Below, one piece after another: positions 6,451 to 13,882 of a stretch of 42,768 nucleotides of DNA. The position numbers and the translations under genes were made by a program. Location: IMG/VR virus record IMGVR_UViG_3300043421_000059, positions 1 to 42,768 of that record; one strand, 5' to 3'. The notes beneath the pieces are model-generated. The model searched no databases. It was not told where the DNA came from and was given only the letters and a program-made list of their open reading frames with translations. Within the stretch, counting starts at the first letter, position 1, and each line of letters starts with the position of its first letter. Origin of the DNA: a virus.

Positions 6451-6916
6451 GGCCGAGATTTTTGGTTGCCTTGAGTACGCCGCGGGCCAGAGTTTGGAGC
6501 CCTGAGATATCGTAGGAACCTCCGACGTATTCGTGAGCGTATCGAGCCACGACAAAGTAGTCATTGCATTTAACGAGCAAGGGCTGAAGGTCTTGCTGGG
6601 TAAGCGTTTTGAACTCCATCTCAAGATCAGCACGTATCGTCGCAGGCAGGCGCGTGAAAACTTCGGAGTGAAGTTTGTGCCCCCACGCGTCAGATTGTGT
6701 TCTGGCAGCAAGCACGAGACCATCTGTTGTTGGCGCTTCTACGTCAACGAAGCCTACCGTGGATTTAAGGGCTAGCTCCACGCTCAGGGCGTAGTTCACC
6801 ACCACGGGGTAAACCAGCCTGGCAAAGTCGTCTCCCTCAAATAGGGCATCAGCAGCTTTGCAAAATTGCTCAGCGCCAGTCCATATGCGACCGTTTGGTC
6901 GAATCGTCTTACTCAT
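6419..6916 (-). CDS. HEPN-like accessory protein
   Basis: Encodes 165 residues. The segment VVNYALSVELALKSTV followed by WGHKLHSEVFTRL matches the helix pattern of HEPN-type proteins (A..ELALK..., then GHKL...), which often act in RNA cleavage, toxin-antitoxin or abortive-infection systems. A canonical RX4-6H active-site motif is not evident; RYAH is the closest, so it may be catalytically inactive or of another class. The ATG at 6916 has AAGG seven bases upstream and is preferred to the one at 6922. It is less GC-rich than the structural genes and lies beside attP, typical of lysogenic cargo. Confidence 0.6.
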   Translation of the reverse strand: MSKTIRPNGRIWTGAEQFCKAADALFEGDDFARLVYPVVVNYALSVELALKSTVGFVDVEAPTTDGLVLAARTQSDAWGHKLHSEVFTRLPATIRADLEMEFKTLTQQDLQPLLVKCNDYFVVARYAHEYVGGSYDISGLQTLARGVLKATKNLGLKSEGLPPEK

Positions 6917-6964
6917 CGTCATACCTTCGTTGCGGTGCGATGCGCCATGCTAGCCGACTGACAT

Positions 6965-7234
6965 TCAGCCCCGCACCGCCCCATGCAGTGCCATCAGCCG
7001 CTGCGCGATGCCCTCGGGGTCGATCCTCATGTTGCTCATCGTGGTGGTGCCAACACAGACATGCTCGTACCAAATGTGGAACCCCGACAGATCGGGCATC
7101 TGGGCCTGGCTGCACTGCCTGATCGCTGCGGCGATGTTCGGGGCCCCCCACTGGTCCACCTCTTCCCGCCCATCCAGGACGAGCGCGCGATAGTTTCCAG
7201 GTTCAGTCTTGCTGATGTGCAGGGTTAAGAGCAT
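6965..7234 (-). CDS. Small accessory protein of unknown function
   Basis: Encodes 89 residues, starting with a strand-rich stretch (MLLTLHISKTEPGNYRALVL) and followed by helix-forming sequence. No family is recognised. It lies just downstream of a strong minus-strand terminator (7237-7263), so it needs its own promoter or readthrough. It precedes the HEPN-like gene by about 50 bases and may form a two-gene unit with it. Confidence 0.5.
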   Translation of the reverse strand: MLLTLHISKTEPGNYRALVLDGREEVDQWGAPNIAAAIRQCSQAQMPDLSGFHIWYEHVCVGTTTMSNMRIDPEGIAQRLMALHGAVRG

Positions 7235-7236
7235 GC

Positions 7237-7263
7237 AAAAAAATGCCCGCTTTGGAAGCGGGC
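7237..7263 (-). terminator. Intrinsic terminator of the membrane-protein operon
   Basis: GCCCGCTT (7245-7252) and AAGCGGGC (7256-7263) form an 8-bp GC-rich stem with a three-base loop. On the minus strand the stem is followed by ATTTTTTT. It lies 23 bases beyond the stop at 7286 and marks the end of the two-gene membrane cassette. Confidence 0.9.
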
Positions 7264-7285
7264 AGTGCGGTCTGCAGATGGTTCT

Positions 7286-7918
7286 CTAAGCAAAACGTCG
7301 ATTTGCAAACGAGCACTGTTCAACCACCGATTGATCAAGAAACATGTCTGCAACTTTGGAACCTGTGGCTTCTGCAATGCTGTGAGTTGTTCTGCCAAAG
7401 TGACGGAGCGAATGCAGGGCCAAGCGAGCAAAGGCCGCAAAGCCCCGCGTCATCGCTTCGCACACCATTTTCAAAAAGACGATGGGCGCAGCAATCGCAC
7501 TCACCAAAATGAAGAAGACCGAGGTCTGGATTGCAAACTCAATAACCGCATGCAAGGCGTGCTGACGCACCTGCTGAATGTACTTCGCCTGCCCCTCCGG
7601 CAATCGCACAAAAAGCTCTCCTGCCTTCTTCTGCATGTCCGCAATGACCTCAGGTTTATCTTTCAAAGAGGCCTGAACAAATATGATTTTCCATACAGAC
7701 ATGTCCTCAATAAACCGAAGGTGCGAATTGATGGAGTCGCGTGCGAATTTGTACCCCTCACCGTCAAGCGACCAGCCATTAGCGACGAAGGTGCTCCTCA
7801 ATTGATCTCGGCAATCGAATAATTTATCTCGCGCATCGTCAAGCAAAGATCGCTTGAGTGCAAACCTCCACATTGCCATAACAAGAAGCGATGCGACGAC
7901 GAAGTGTAGGATTTCCAT
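7286..7918 (-). CDS. Membrane protein, second gene of a two-gene accessory operon
   Basis: Encodes 210 residues. A hydrophobic helix at residues 2-18 and a second, longer one at about 128-156 (EFAIQTSVFFILVSAIAAPI) flank a charged helical domain. No family is recognised. The ATG at 7918 is chosen because TGAGG lies six bases upstream. It follows the 125-residue membrane protein gene within about 15 bases and ends at a strong terminator. AT content is visibly higher than in the structural genes, suggesting acquisition as cargo. A role in superinfection exclusion or defence is plausible from location and topology but unproven. Confidence 0.65.
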   Translation of the reverse strand: MEILHFVVASLLVMAMWRFALKRSLLDDARDKLFDCRDQLRSTFVANGWSLDGEGYKFARDSINSHLRFIEDMSVWKIIFVQASLKDKPEVIADMQKKAGELFVRLPEGQAKYIQQVRQHALHAVIEFAIQTSVFFILVSAIAAPIVFLKMVCEAMTRGFAAFARLALHSLRHFGRTTHSIAEATGSKVADMFLDQSVVEQCSFANRRFA

Positions 7919-7933
7919 ATTTGGCCTCACTGT

Positions 7934-8311
7934 TCAAGCTGGCGTATTGCCTTCTGCATCAAGATCGCTAGAGGCGTTGTAAGGATCTTTTGCTTCAGAT
8001 CCATGACGATGCTCTGCCAATTTACGGATTGCCCGCTTTTTACCCTTTCGCTCCAAGTACCAAGCGCCACCCAGGCCGGCCGTCAAAATCGAATGAGCAA
8101 TCGTCGAGACTTTCATCTTCTCTACCAGTCCTCCAAGAGCTTCAATGGATGCCGGGTTGTTGTTGCCGAGCGCCTTTAAGGTGTCAAAAAACATGTAGCC
8201 GAGGAAGGCGATTAGCACGTATTTCATGGCGTTGGTCAACAAATCAACAAACACGCCAAATTTCTGGGCTCCGATGCCCGCCCTTCTCGCTTCGAGTTCG
8301 TTTTTGTTCAT
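7934..8311 (-). CDS. Small two-TM membrane protein, first gene of the cassette
   Basis: Encodes 125 residues. Predicted membrane segments lie at about 28-46 (AMKYVLIAFLGYMFFDTL) and 68-86 (VSTIAHSILTAGLGGAW), followed by a basic, then acidic cytoplasmic-type tail (ERKGKKRAIRKLAEHRHGSE). No family is recognised. It has its own AT-rich upstream region with a TATGAT box (complement of 8335-8340), so the pair may be expressed from the prophage independently of late transcription. Probable partner of the protein encoded directly downstream. Confidence 0.65.
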   Translation of the reverse strand: MNKNELEARRAGIGAQKFGVFVDLLTNAMKYVLIAFLGYMFFDTLKALGNNNPASIEALGGLVEKMKVSTIAHSILTAGLGGAWYLERKGKKRAIRKLAEHRHGSEAKDPYNASSDLDAEGNTPA

Positions 8312-8467
8312 GTCTGCCTCTCAAGACGGCGGCGATCATAAACACAACGGGCAGGAAAAGTAAGAAAAAGTTTCCTACTTCCTATGATGGTAGGGGCGTG
8401 GACTAGTTCCGGCAAGTAGGACTAGACCTATTGCCGAATAGCGGTAGAACGTCAGGTACGCAAGGGA
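8312..8467. promoter_or_regulatory. AT-rich intergenic region upstream of the membrane cassette
   Basis: This 156-base gap is AT-richer than its surroundings. It contains a minus-strand TATGAT box (8335-8340) upstream of the 125-residue membrane protein, an A/T-rich stretch around 8358-8376, and a short inverted repeat CTATTGCCGAATAG near 8430. It is the likely promoter region of the cassette. The -35 element is not clear. Confidence 0.4.
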
Positions 8468-8758
8468 TCAGGTGCGGAGGCGATCTGGTGGCAAGGTGAT
8501 GGTTCCCAAGCTACCAGAAGAACGCGGCCGAATCCAATGGACCCACAGTCCCTTGACCCAGGCCAGTGCGCAAACCACCGCCACAACGCCGACGCCCCAT
8601 TGGCCGCTGGCCCAGACCGACCAGAACCAGAATGGCTGACTGATCAGGCCGACGATGCAGGCCCAGCGCTGGAACTGCATGGTTCGGCTCTGCGACAGCC
8701 AGATGGCTGCAGGGCCAAGGACGGCGAGAGCGGATTGGACGATCTGATCGGGCGGCAT
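8468..8758 (-). CDS. Small hydrophobic phage membrane protein
   Basis: Encodes 96 residues with three hydrophobic segments (about 5-20, 31-49, 53-73) rich in Trp and Phe, including ISQPFWFWSVWASGQWG. Small membrane proteins with a QPFW(F/Y) stretch like this are common hypothetical genes in phages, often near lysis genes; I do not know a tested function. It is a possible second holin or antiholin, but it lies on the far side of hicAB from the lysis cluster. It is transcribed divergently from hicA. Confidence 0.6.
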   Translation of the reverse strand: MPPDQIVQSALAVLGPAAIWLSQSRTMQFQRWACIVGLISQPFWFWSVWASGQWGVGVVAVVCALAWVKGLWVHWIRPRSSGSLGTITLPPDRLRT

Positions 8759-8803
8759 GGCCTGGATTCTCGCATTACTGGATAAACGATCAGTTAACTA
8801 TTT

Positions 8804-8848
8804 CTTGTGTAGTGTTGTGTATCTAATTTTGTTGTGTATACTTACACA
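8804..8848 (+). promoter_or_regulatory. hicAB promoter and autoregulatory operator
   Basis: A TTGTGT box (8815-8820), a 16-base spacer and TATACT (8837-8842) make a likely promoter. The -10 lies inside a perfect inverted repeat TGTGTA-TACT-TACACA (8833-8848). Further TTGTGTA half-sites occur at 8805 (TTGTGTAG), 8816 and 8833 (GTTGTGTAT contexts). Inverted repeats over the -10 are expected binding sites for the ribbon-helix-helix domain of HicB. Confidence 0.7.
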
Positions 8849-8850
8849 CC

Positions 8851-9030
8851 ATGAACAGCACAGCAATCATCAAGAAACTCAAGGCAGACGGTTGGGTGCT
8901 GACCAACACAGTCGGGTCTCATCACCAGTTCACGCACCCGACCAAAAAAGGCAAAGTCACAGTGCCACACCCGAAGAAGGATCTTCCAATCGGCACAGTG
9001 AAGAGCATCATGAAACAAGCGGGCCTGTGA
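8851..9030 (+). CDS. hicA: HicA toxin (mRNA interferase)
   Basis: Encodes 59 residues of the HicA fold, a double-stranded-RNA-binding-like mRNA interferase. The hallmark GSHHQFTHP (residues 22-30) carries the conserved catalytic His, followed by KVTVPHPKKDLPIGTVKSIMKQAGL, the standard HicA ending. The small frame lies directly after the operator and 23 bases before hicB. Free HicA cleaves mRNA and arrests growth; HicB neutralises it. In a prophage the pair may stabilise lysogeny or act against other phages. Confidence 0.95.
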   Translation: MNSTAIIKKLKADGWVLTNTVGSHHQFTHPTKKGKVTVPHPKKDLPIGTVKSIMKQAGL

Positions 9031-9053
9031 AGGCCCTTTTGCGGAGAACCACA

Positions 9054-9443
9054 ATGCTGTACCCCATCTACGTGCACAAGGACGAAGACAGCGCCTATGG
9101 CGCGACATTCCCCGACTTCCCCGGCTGCTTTGCTGCTGCCGATGATCTGCAGGGCCTTCCCCGGGCCGCGCAAGAAGCTGCTGAAGCGCACTTCGGCGGC
9201 GACGATGATCCGATCCCCGCACCCACCGCCCCCGAGGCCTGGGCAAACGATCCCGACTACTCGGGCGGCTACTGGATGCTGGTGGACATCGATCTGGCCA
9301 AGGTGCGCGCGAAGGCCGTGCGCCTGAATATCAGCCTGAACGAGGCCCTTGTTCAGCGCATCGACGCGGCGGCCAAGGCGCGAGGGCAATCGCGCTCCGC
9401 CTTCCTGGCTACGGCCGCTGAACACGAAATGGCCAGCGTATGA
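9054..9443 (+). CDS. hicB: HicB antitoxin
   Basis: Encodes 129 residues. The N-terminal partial RNase-H-like domain (1-50) has the usual YGATFPDFPGC motif; the C-terminal part (about 93-127) is a ribbon-helix-helix DNA-binding domain with RLNISLNEALVQRID. This matches HicB proteins that bind HicA and repress their own operon. An insertion rich in Asp and Pro (about 50-80) separates the two domains. A GGAG at 9042-9045 precedes the ATG by eight bases. Confidence 0.95.
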   Translation: MLYPIYVHKDEDSAYGATFPDFPGCFAAADDLQGLPRAAQEAAEAHFGGDDDPIPAPTAPEAWANDPDYSGGYWMLVDIDLAKVRAKAVRLNISLNEALVQRIDAAAKARGQSRSAFLATAAEHEMASV

Positions 9444-9688
9444 AAGTAACCGTCATTGGAGGTCCGCTTGACGGGCAATTGATAGAGGTTGCAGACGCGC
9501 TCGATGAGTTCATGCACGAGGTGCAAGATGGCTCGAAGATCCGGTACATCAAGCGCCTGTGGTCAAAAGCGATCAACGAACAAACGCGCGAGGTCGGACA
9601 ATCCGCTTACTTCGTGGCTGCCGCGTTGACGGATCAGGAAGCGAGTGCACTCATCATCAAGCACATCAAGGAGCACGGGGCCCAATAG
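9440..9688 (+). CDS. Small protein coupled to hicB, unknown function
   Basis: Encodes 82 residues beginning MKVTVIGGPLDGQ, a strand-rich start seen in small phage hypothetical proteins, with a helical C-terminus. The start overlaps the hicB stop (ATGA), making it the third gene of the hic operon. It overlaps the Rz1 gene convergently by 23 bases. Whether it takes part in the toxin-antitoxin system or is only co-transcribed cannot be told from the sequence. Confidence 0.6.
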   Translation: MKVTVIGGPLDGQLIEVADALDEFMHEVQDGSKIRYIKRLWSKAINEQTREVGQSAYFVAAALTDQEASALIIKHIKEHGAQ

Positions 9689-10010
9689 GCGCCGTGCACG
9701 CGGCCAGCGCCGTGCGCAGCAGCCCCTCGTAGCCCTCCCGGCGCTCAATCTCTGCCTGGGCAGCCTGGGTGAACTGATCCACCGTAGCGCCCGGGCGCAG
9801 GGCTTCGGTTGGCATCACCGGGCGGTCGGGTTCTTTCTCCTGACAGGCTACGGGCACCGCCACGTTCACGCGCTGGATCTCCACGCGCGGCGGCGCGGTG
9901 CCGCAGCCTGTCAGCGCCACGGCAGCCAGCAACATGCAACCTTGCAGAAAACGCGCTTTGTCAACCGACAAACCTTGCGGATTCCGGCTTTTGTCAACCA
10001 GGGCATTCAT
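9666..10010 (-). CDS. Outer-membrane spanin lipoprotein (Rz1-like)
   Basis: Encodes 114 residues from the ATG overlapping the Rz stop (ATGA at 10010). After ~24 residues comes a lipoprotein signal with lipobox ALTGC, then TAPPRVEIQRV and a Pro-containing helical tail. This is the form of an o-spanin, lipid-anchored in the outer membrane and binding the inner-membrane spanin to fuse the envelope membranes in the last step of lysis. It is unusually long for Rz1 and is not nested within Rz. Convergent overlap with the third hic-operon gene. Confidence 0.8.
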   Translation of the reverse strand: MNALVDKSRNPQGLSVDKARFLQGCMLLAAVALTGCGTAPPRVEIQRVNVAVPVACQEKEPDRPVMPTEALRPGATVDQFTQAAQAEIERREGYEGLLRTALAACTAPIGPRAP

Positions 10011-10372
10011 GGCTTCACCCTCCCCTTGAGCCAGTCGTCTACCCGAGCCTGCGCGCTGGCGCACACGTCGCCGGGTACGGGGGCAGGAGCGGCCAGGATC
10101 TGGTCGGCCCGCTGGTTGTATCCCTGAGCAGCATTTGCGGCGGCCGCCCGGGCTAGTGCAGCATCGCGGGCGCGCTTGTCGGCCAGCTCGCGCAGGTCGT
10201 CCACGCTGTCGCTGCAGGCGCTGGCCGCCTGCCGGGCGCCGTCGCGCTGGTCCTCCATGTCGCGCAGGCCTGCCTGGGCGGTGGCCGTGTCGTCGCGCTG
10301 GCCCAGGTATGCCCAGCCCAGCAGGCCGTTAGCAGCCAGGCTGATCAGGATGAGGATGTGCAGCGGGCTCAT
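10007..10372 (-). CDS. Inner-membrane spanin (Rz-like)
   Basis: Encodes 121 residues: an N-terminal transmembrane helix (4-22, ILILISLAANGLLGWAYLG) and a long Ala/Asp/Arg-rich coiled-coil periplasmic domain. This is the standard i-spanin architecture. The start overlaps the endolysin stop (ATGA), and the following gene is an Rz1-like lipoprotein. It acts after endolysin, joining inner and outer membranes to complete lysis of Gram-negative hosts. Confidence 0.85.
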   Translation of the reverse strand: MSPLHILILISLAANGLLGWAYLGQRDDTATAQAGLRDMEDQRDGARQAASACSDSVDDLRELADKRARDAALARAAAANAAQGYNQRADQILAAPAPVPGDVCASAQARVDDWLKGRVKP

Positions 10373-10983
10373 GGCTGCGCCCTCGCAATCAGGCCAGCGC
10401 TGAAATGCCCGTCCCTACCCCACTCCTCGCACAGCTCGCGGCTGGTGTCACGGCGGTCCACCAGCCCGGGCAGCACGACTGGCTGACCATTGACGGTGCC
10501 ACGAACCCAGCGGGGCATCTGCTGGCACATGCCCACCAGGTCGCCAGCGTTTCCCAGGCGCACCAGCGTCGTGCCATCGAGCACGGACGGGCCCAGGTTG
10601 TAAACCATGTCGATCAGGCTCACGCGCACCCACACGTTGTAGGTGTCCCAGTGCTTGAAGGCAGCGCGGGCCAGGCGCTCAGCCTCCATGTACTTGGGCA
10701 GCTCCAGCCGTTTGCAGTCGTCGCGCGAGTAGGTGCGACCTGCCACCACCTCCGGACCGGTTACGCCGTTGCACACCGTGAGCGGCTGGCCCTTGCCCAG
10801 CTTATCGATGTAGGGCGTGCCAATGTGCCGGCCGCTGCTTTCGTAGTAGCTGCCCAGCTCCATGGCCAGCAGAACAGCGTCGCTAGGCCGCTGGGCCGCG
10901 TAGTGCGTGGCCACGCCTCCAGCGGCGCCCATGGTGATGGCGAGAGCTGCCTGCATGAGCCGCTTGCGGATTGCGTCTTTCAT
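10369..10983 (-). CDS. SAR endolysin (GH24-type lysozyme)
   Basis: Encodes 204 residues. Residues 9-28 form a weakly hydrophobic Ala/Gly-rich signal-anchor segment, typical of signal-arrest-release endolysins. The lysozyme part follows: Glu48 in SYYESSGRH is the likely catalytic residue, with Asp60 in YIDKLGKGQ and the TVCNGVTG segment completing the active-site region. It cleaves the glycan strands of peptidoglycan. The ATG at 10983 overlaps the upstream stop (ATGA) and is preferred to a start 12 codons upstream. Activation would follow membrane depolarisation by the holin encoded upstream. Confidence 0.88.
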   Translation of the reverse strand: MKDAIRKRLMQAALAITMGAAGGVATHYAAQRPSDAVLLAMELGSYYESSGRHIGTPYIDKLGKGQPLTVCNGVTGPEVVAGRTYSRDDCKRLELPKYMEAERLARAAFKHWDTYNVWVRVSLIDMVYNLGPSVLDGTTLVRLGNAGDLVGMCQQMPRWVRGTVNGQPVVLPGLVDRRDTSRELCEEWGRDGHFSAGLIARAQP

Positions 10984-11297
10984 TTGTGCCCTTTCAGTGC
11001 TGCCCAGAAGCCCATGCACGCGGTCCCAAAGCCGACGATATAGGCCATGGGTTTTGCCAATTTGCCCAGCCAGTTCAGGACCTTGATGGCGCCCTTGAAC
11101 GACTGAAACAACTCCACCAGCTCGGCCGTATCGGCCTTCACAGCCTTGGTGGCCGTGGTGTTGGTCTCCAGCTCCAGCCGTAGCGCCTTTTGCTCTGCCT
11201 CGACGCGGGCAAAGCGCACATCGCCATCGTCCAGCCGGGCGTGGATAGTGGCGGCCGTGGCGGGGTCCACCAGGTTTCCGAAATCGTCTTGAATCAC
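10980..11297 (-). CDS. Holin-like protein with coiled coil and C-terminal TM
   Basis: Encodes 105 residues. A soluble N-terminus and a coiled coil (about 30-75, ARVEAEQKALRLELETN...) lead to one hydrophobic helix at about 84-101 (PMAYIVGFGTACMGFWAAL). The layout resembles XhlA-type or pinholin-like proteins, and the gene sits immediately before the SAR endolysin. Family assignment is by topology and position, not a diagnostic motif. Confidence 0.65.
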   Translation of the reverse strand: MIQDDFGNLVDPATAATIHARLDDGDVRFARVEAEQKALRLELETNTTATKAVKADTAELVELFQSFKGAIKVLNWLGKLAKPMAYIVGFGTACMGFWAALKGHK

Positions 11298-11320
11298 AGC
11301 CCCTCCCTTTTTGGTTTGTC

Positions 11321-11542
11321 TCAGACCTCGATTTCCACCAGCGTGAGGTCCGGCGCTGGCCCCTCGATCACGCCGTCCCGCACAAACACGCGGTCATCCA
11401 CTGCCGCCTCGCCCAGCACGCGCAGGGCGCCGCCACCTTGCAGGGCTACAGTGGCTCCGCCGGCATAGACAGCCACCACGGTGCCCACCAGGCGAGGTGC
11501 GTTCGGCAGCAGGCGCTTGAATTCGGCGTACAAATTAGCCAT
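11321..11542 (-). CDS. Small tail-tip/baseplate protein
   Basis: Encodes 73 residues, largely strand-forming (LVGTVVAVYAGGATVALQGGGALRVLGEAAVDDRVFV), like the small OB-like proteins found in phage tail tips. The start overlaps the end of the upstream 560-residue tail protein by eight bases. It is the last gene of the tail cluster before lysis. No exact family is recognised. Confidence 0.6.
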   Translation of the reverse strand: MANLYAEFKRLLPNAPRLVGTVVAVYAGGATVALQGGGALRVLGEAAVDDRVFVRDGVIEGPAPDLTLVEIEV

Positions 11543-13217
11543 GGACTTCCACCTCCACGTTTTGCCGTGCCACAGGCGGGCTGTAGCTGGCTGACACCCC
11601 GCGCACCAGGCCGCGCCGGGTAACGGTGCTGGGCCCGGCGCCTTCGGTCACGTCGATGAGCTGCCCCACCTCCAGCAGACCCAGGTCGTCGTTGATGGGC
11701 AGGCTGAGGCTCAGACGCTGCTGGCGGCCGGTGTCACCCAGGATGGCCAGGCCGCGCTGGCGGGCGGCGTCGGCGTGGGTGATGAGGTCGTCCACCACCG
11801 TGGCAGCGGCCAGGCCGCCCGTGGTGCCGGTTTTGACCACATGGCCATTCACCCCCACCAGCTGGCCGCTGACGTACACCTCGTTGTATGCGGGCTTATC
11901 CAGCCACTCCACCCCCTCGCGCAATGCAGCCCCCACCGGCAAGCTGACGGCCGGGGTCAACGCGCCCCAGTCCCAGGGGGCTGCTGGGTAGCGGTGGCGC
12001 ACATGCAGGGTCTGCAGCACGGCATCTGTCTGCACGTAGGCGCCTGCCGCCTCAGCAATGCGAAGAACCGCCGACATGGGAGTGCCCTGGTGCAGCCACA
12101 GCCCAGCTGGCAACAGCCAGTCGGTGATGTGCCAGCCGATATCCCAGCCCAGCGGCAGACCCACCTCGGTGACGGCGTTGATAGCCGCCTGCTGGACGGT
12201 GATCGCGCTGGCGCTGGCGTAGCTGTAGGCCACGGCGAACGGGTCGGCCAGCAGCGCACTGGGGCTACGGCCGCTGACACGAATGCGGGCCTTGCCAAAG
12301 GTGCGCTCCCGCGTAACGCTCTCGGCCAGCCAGCGCACCGGGTAGCCATTGATGGCTGCCTGCAGCAGCACCGGAGCGCCGTCCATGCCGGGCATGATCG
12401 CGTCCATGACGGCAGCGGGCAGCGATGCCTCCACACGCCAGGCCCAGCTCTCGGCGTCAGTGCTGATGGACAAGGAGAGGACAGGCAGCGCGGTGCCGTC
12501 ATCCACACGGCTCAAGGTGGCTTCGTTGGTCATGATGTAAACCGTTCTCATGGGCACCACCACGGTGCCGCCTTCATCTGGGATAGGCCCGCCAGGCGGG
12601 GCAATGACCATCCAGCCCGCATCCAGATCGCGGCTGTAGCGGGTCCATGGAATCCAGCGCTCGGCGTCGGCCAGTTGGGCACGGACCCAAGGCGTTGCGA
12701 ATGCGGACGATGCGCGCTCGCCGTATTGCCCCCAAAGGCCTACGCTCTCGGCATCGGATTGGCGGGCAAGCACCCACGGAACCGGCGCCAGCAGTACCGG
12801 ACGCCCCGTGTACACACTCCAGGGCGATGCCCTTTGCGCATCTGCAATGCGGCTGAGCACCCAAAGGGCGCCGCTGTCTGGCTGCAGGTAGCGGGCAAAG
12901 CGCTGCCAAGGGGCGCTGCGCTCGGCGTCTGCCGCATCCGTTGGCACCCATGCAGCGCGGGCCTGGCTCTGTTGCCGCAAGCCCACCGCCCACGCGGCTC
13001 GCATTGCAGGGTCTGCAGAGTCGGCGCTGTGCATGGGCGACCGGGCCTCAAGAGCCTGGGGCAATGCGGCAGCCCATGGGGCATCAAAGGTAGCCACCAC
13101 GCGCTGAGCGGAAGTTCTGGGCGGCGGGCTGTACGACAGCAGCGCAGCGGTGCCCGACTGGTGAGAGCCCTGCGCGCCGTAGTTCAGGATGACGGCGGTG
13201 GATGGCTGGGCACTCAT
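11535..13217 (-). CDS. Tail hub/tip protein with Trp-repeat N-terminus
   Basis: Encodes 560 residues. Residues ~45-205 carry a degenerate repeat of about 20-24 residues centred on PW or W with DAE motifs (DAERSAPWQRFARY, DAQRASPWSVYTG, DAERWIPWTRYSR). The C-terminal half (about 235-560) resembles hub or gpD-like tail proteins, with a YNEVYVSGQLVGVNG segment and a final strand domain with DLGLLEVGQLIDVTEG. It probably forms part of the tail tip facing the host surface. It overlaps its neighbours on both sides, consistent with ordered tail assembly. Function assigned by context. Confidence 0.65.
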   Translation of the reverse strand: MSAQPSTAVILNYGAQGSHQSGTAALLSYSPPPRTSAQRVVATFDAPWAAALPQALEARSPMHSADSADPAMRAAWAVGLRQQSQARAAWVPTDAADAERSAPWQRFARYLQPDSGALWVLSRIADAQRASPWSVYTGRPVLLAPVPWVLARQSDAESVGLWGQYGERASSAFATPWVRAQLADAERWIPWTRYSRDLDAGWMVIAPPGGPIPDEGGTVVVPMRTVYIMTNEATLSRVDDGTALPVLSLSISTDAESWAWRVEASLPAAVMDAIMPGMDGAPVLLQAAINGYPVRWLAESVTRERTFGKARIRVSGRSPSALLADPFAVAYSYASASAITVQQAAINAVTEVGLPLGWDIGWHITDWLLPAGLWLHQGTPMSAVLRIAEAAGAYVQTDAVLQTLHVRHRYPAAPWDWGALTPAVSLPVGAALREGVEWLDKPAYNEVYVSGQLVGVNGHVVKTGTTGGLAAATVVDDLITHADAARQRGLAILGDTGRQQRLSLSLPINDDLGLLEVGQLIDVTEGAGPSTVTRRGLVRGVSASYSPPVARQNVEVEVHG

Positions 13218-13882
13218 GCGGCATCCTCAGCCAAGATGGGGACCAGGCGGTTTGCCGCTGGGGGTATCCAGTCACTGGCAGCATCATCGAGGTGGATGGC
13301 TACGACATACACCTCGCCATCATCGAACCCAGCGGGCACGCGGTATTTGCCCGCGACGGTGTCAACTTGCCCGACCAGCTCACCGCTTTCGCGCTTGTAG
13401 CACCGCACGCGGCGGTTGACCAACACGTCAGACTGGCGCACCTCGCCCCGCACTTCGTATCGCGGGTGGAAGGCGGTGCCACCACCGATGAAGGTGATGG
13501 ACCCCGATCCTTCGCCAGCCACTCCATGGGCCGCTACGCCGCTGCCGATGACGGCGAGCGTGCCGGATGCTTCACCTGAGATGCCATGGGCCGCTACACC
13601 GCCGCCAGCGAACTCCAGCGCTCCATCTCCAGCACCCACCATTCCGGGCTCGGTGTGCTCTGCATATCCGGCACCGACAAAGGAGAGAGCACCAGCGCCA
13701 GCACCCGACACGCCATGGGCCGCGGCTCCGCTGCCCGTGAACGAGAGTGCGCCCGAGCCCACCCCGGTGGACCCCGAAGGAGCCCAGGTGAAGTTGGCCG
13801 CATTGCCTGCAGGAGCCGTATAGGCTCCCACACCTACCCAGGTGAAGTTGGCGGCGTTACCGGCGGGCGGTGTGTAGCTCAT
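13214..13882 (-). CDS. Gly-rich repeat tail fibre/tip protein
   Basis: Encodes 222 residues. The N-terminus repeats PAGNAANFTW twice (about 6-15 and 24-33), a motif type seen in other phage tail proteins. Next come four or five ~22-residue repeats of the form GxGxGxLxFxGxGxAxHGV (about 40-135). The C-terminal ~80 residues are strand-rich (RRVRCYKRESGELVGQVDTV). The DNA shows matching repeats with CCATGGGCCGC boxes near 13526, 13588 and 13717. Probable surface-exposed tail fibre or adhesin. Confidence 0.65.
   Translation of the reverse strand: MSYTPPAGNAANFTWVGVGAYTAPAGNAANFTWAPSGSTGVGSGALSFTGSGAAAHGVSGAGAGALSFVGAGYAEHTEPGMVGAGDGALEFAGGGVAAHGISGEASGTLAVIGSGVAAHGVAGEGSGSITFIGGGTAFHPRYEVRGEVRQSDVLVNRRVRCYKRESGELVGQVDTVAGKYRVPAGFDDGEVYVVAIHLDDAASDWIPPAANRLVPILAEDAA

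Noticed and set aside
11775-13400. 541-residue plus-strand frame opposite the tail hub gene
   Set aside because: It is antisense to a coherent minus-strand tail protein with overlapping neighbours. Long antisense frames are expected in GC-rich DNA, and this one has no protein-like features.
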